Shown: piece by piece, positions 6,271 through 6,800 of the stretch
Layout: every line of letters starts with the position of its first letter
How positions within the stretch are numbered: position 1 is the first letter of the stretch
From: Promicromonosporaceae bacterium
GTDB lineage: Bacteria; Actinomycetota; Actinomycetes; Actinomycetales; Cellulomonadaceae
NCBI GenBank assembly: GCA_009780755.1
Contig: WQZL01000140.1
Location: forward strand, 1-6,800
Length of the DNA stretch: 6,800 nucleotides
Reading direction: 5' to 3'
The notes under the pieces: model-generated
What the model saw: only the letters and a program-made list of their open reading frames with translations
What the model was told of the DNA's origin: nothing
The model's database searches: none
Program-made: the position numbers and the translations under genes

Positions 6271-6800
6271 TCAGTAGTAATGCGGGAACGGCGACCAGTT
6301 GGGGTCGCGGCGTTCTAGGAACGCGTCACGGCCCTCCTGCGCCTCTGCGGTCATATAGGCCAGGCGGGTGGCCTCCCCCGCAAATACCTGCTGCCCGGCC
6401 AGGCCATCGTCGGCCAGGTTGAAGGCGAACTTAAGCATTCGGATGGCCTGCGGCGATTTGGTGGCGATGATGCGGGCGTAGTTCAGCGCAAGCAATTCGA
6501 GGTCATCATGCTCGGCGACCTCATTGACGGCCCCCCAACGCTCGGCATCATCGGCCGAATACTCCCGGGCCAGGAAGAAGATTTCTCGCGCGCGCTTTTG
6601 CCCCACCTGCCGGGCCAAGAGCGCGCTGCCATAACCGCCGTCAAAGGAGCCGACATTGGCGTCCGTCTGCATGAAGCGGGCATGCTCGCGACAGGCCACG
6701 GTTAGATCGGCCACCACATGCAGCGAATGCCCGCCGCCGGCGGCCCAGCCGTCCACCACGGCGATAACTACCTTGGGCATGGTGCGGATGAGGCGCTGCA
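6271..6800 (-). CDS. menB: 1,4-dihydroxy-2-naphthoyl-CoA synthase, C-terminal part (5' cut by window edge)
   Basis: Cytosolic crotonase-family enzyme that closes the second ring of o-succinylbenzoyl-CoA, giving 1,4-dihydroxy-2-naphthoyl-CoA. The visible 175 residues run in frame from the right edge (QRLIRTMPKVV) to TGA at 6273-6271. Motifs numbered in this fragment: GWAAGGGHSLHVVADL (17-32), an oxyanion-hole and CoA region; QTDANVGSFDGGYGS (44-58), where Asp46, Ser51 and Asp53 match the active-site set known from Mycobacterium MenB; KSPQA and MLKFAFN in the trimer-forming part; EATRLAYMT (142-150) with the conserved Tyr148; and the diagnostic C-terminus NWSPFPHYY. These separate MenB from general enoyl-CoA hydratases. 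Roughly 120-140 N-terminal residues should lie past the right edge. The ATG at 6780 is internal (Met of RTMPKVV), not the start. menE is the next minus-strand gene, across the opposing lipoprotein gene. Confidence 0.96.
   Translation of the reverse strand, partial: QRLIRTMPKVVIAVVDGWAAGGGHSLHVVADLTVACREHARFMQTDANVGSFDGGYGSALLARQVGQKRAREIFFLAREYSADDAERWGAVNEVAEHDDLELLALNYARIIATKSPQAIRMLKFAFNLADDGLAGQQVFAGEATRLAYMTAEAQEGRDAFLERRDPNWSPFPHYY

Noticed and set aside
6265..6272. GACCGGTC palindrome at the menB stop
   Set aside because: Eight bases in GC-rich DNA is expected by chance, and it overlaps the stop codon.
6778..6780. ATG as the start of menB
   Set aside because: The frame continues upstream to the window edge with conserved MenB residues, so this Met is internal.

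Overview
The window is high-GC, densely coding DNA, and almost every gene is on the minus strand. Gene content and protein style (actinobacterial-type MenE and MenB, a secreted DUF3048 lipoprotein, a probable leaderless start) point to an actinobacterium; genus cannot be fixed from this sequence alone. The genes are ordinary housekeeping metabolism. I see no CRISPR array, transposase, phage gene, toxin-antitoxin pair, defence system, tRNA or rRNA.

Layout, left to right: (1) 1-2722, minus: phosphoenolpyruvate carboxylase (ppc), complete at its start and lacking only about the last two residues and the stop at the left edge. (2) 2723-2813: short gap with a -10-like box next to the ppc start and a small GC-rich stem-loop. 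(3) 2814-3683, minus: menA, the membrane prenyltransferase that makes demethylmenaquinone. (4) 3684-3801: gap holding the most striking non-coding structure in the window, a long near-perfect inverted repeat plus a third related copy 31 bp away. (5) 3802-4974, minus: menE, o-succinylbenzoate-CoA ligase, with a GTG start. (6) 4975-5074: divergent intergenic region. (7) 5075-6190, plus: a DUF3048 (YerB-like) lipoprotein, the only plus-strand gene. (8) 6191-6270: a perfect 21-bp inverted repeat acting as a probable two-way terminator. (9) 6271-6800, minus: menB, naphthoate synthase, its start lying beyond the right edge.

MenE activates o-succinylbenzoate to its CoA thioester, MenB closes the ring to give dihydroxynaphthoyl-CoA, and MenA, after thioester hydrolysis, prenylates dihydroxynaphthoate in the membrane. 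The men genes therefore form a loose cluster for menaquinone, the respiratory quinone, with the DUF3048 gene sitting in the opposite direction between menB and menE. The ppc gene downstream supplies oxaloacetate to the TCA cycle; its link to menaquinone is only positional. The best lead for follow-up is the repeat cluster between menE and menA, which could be an operator or a small dispersed repeat.
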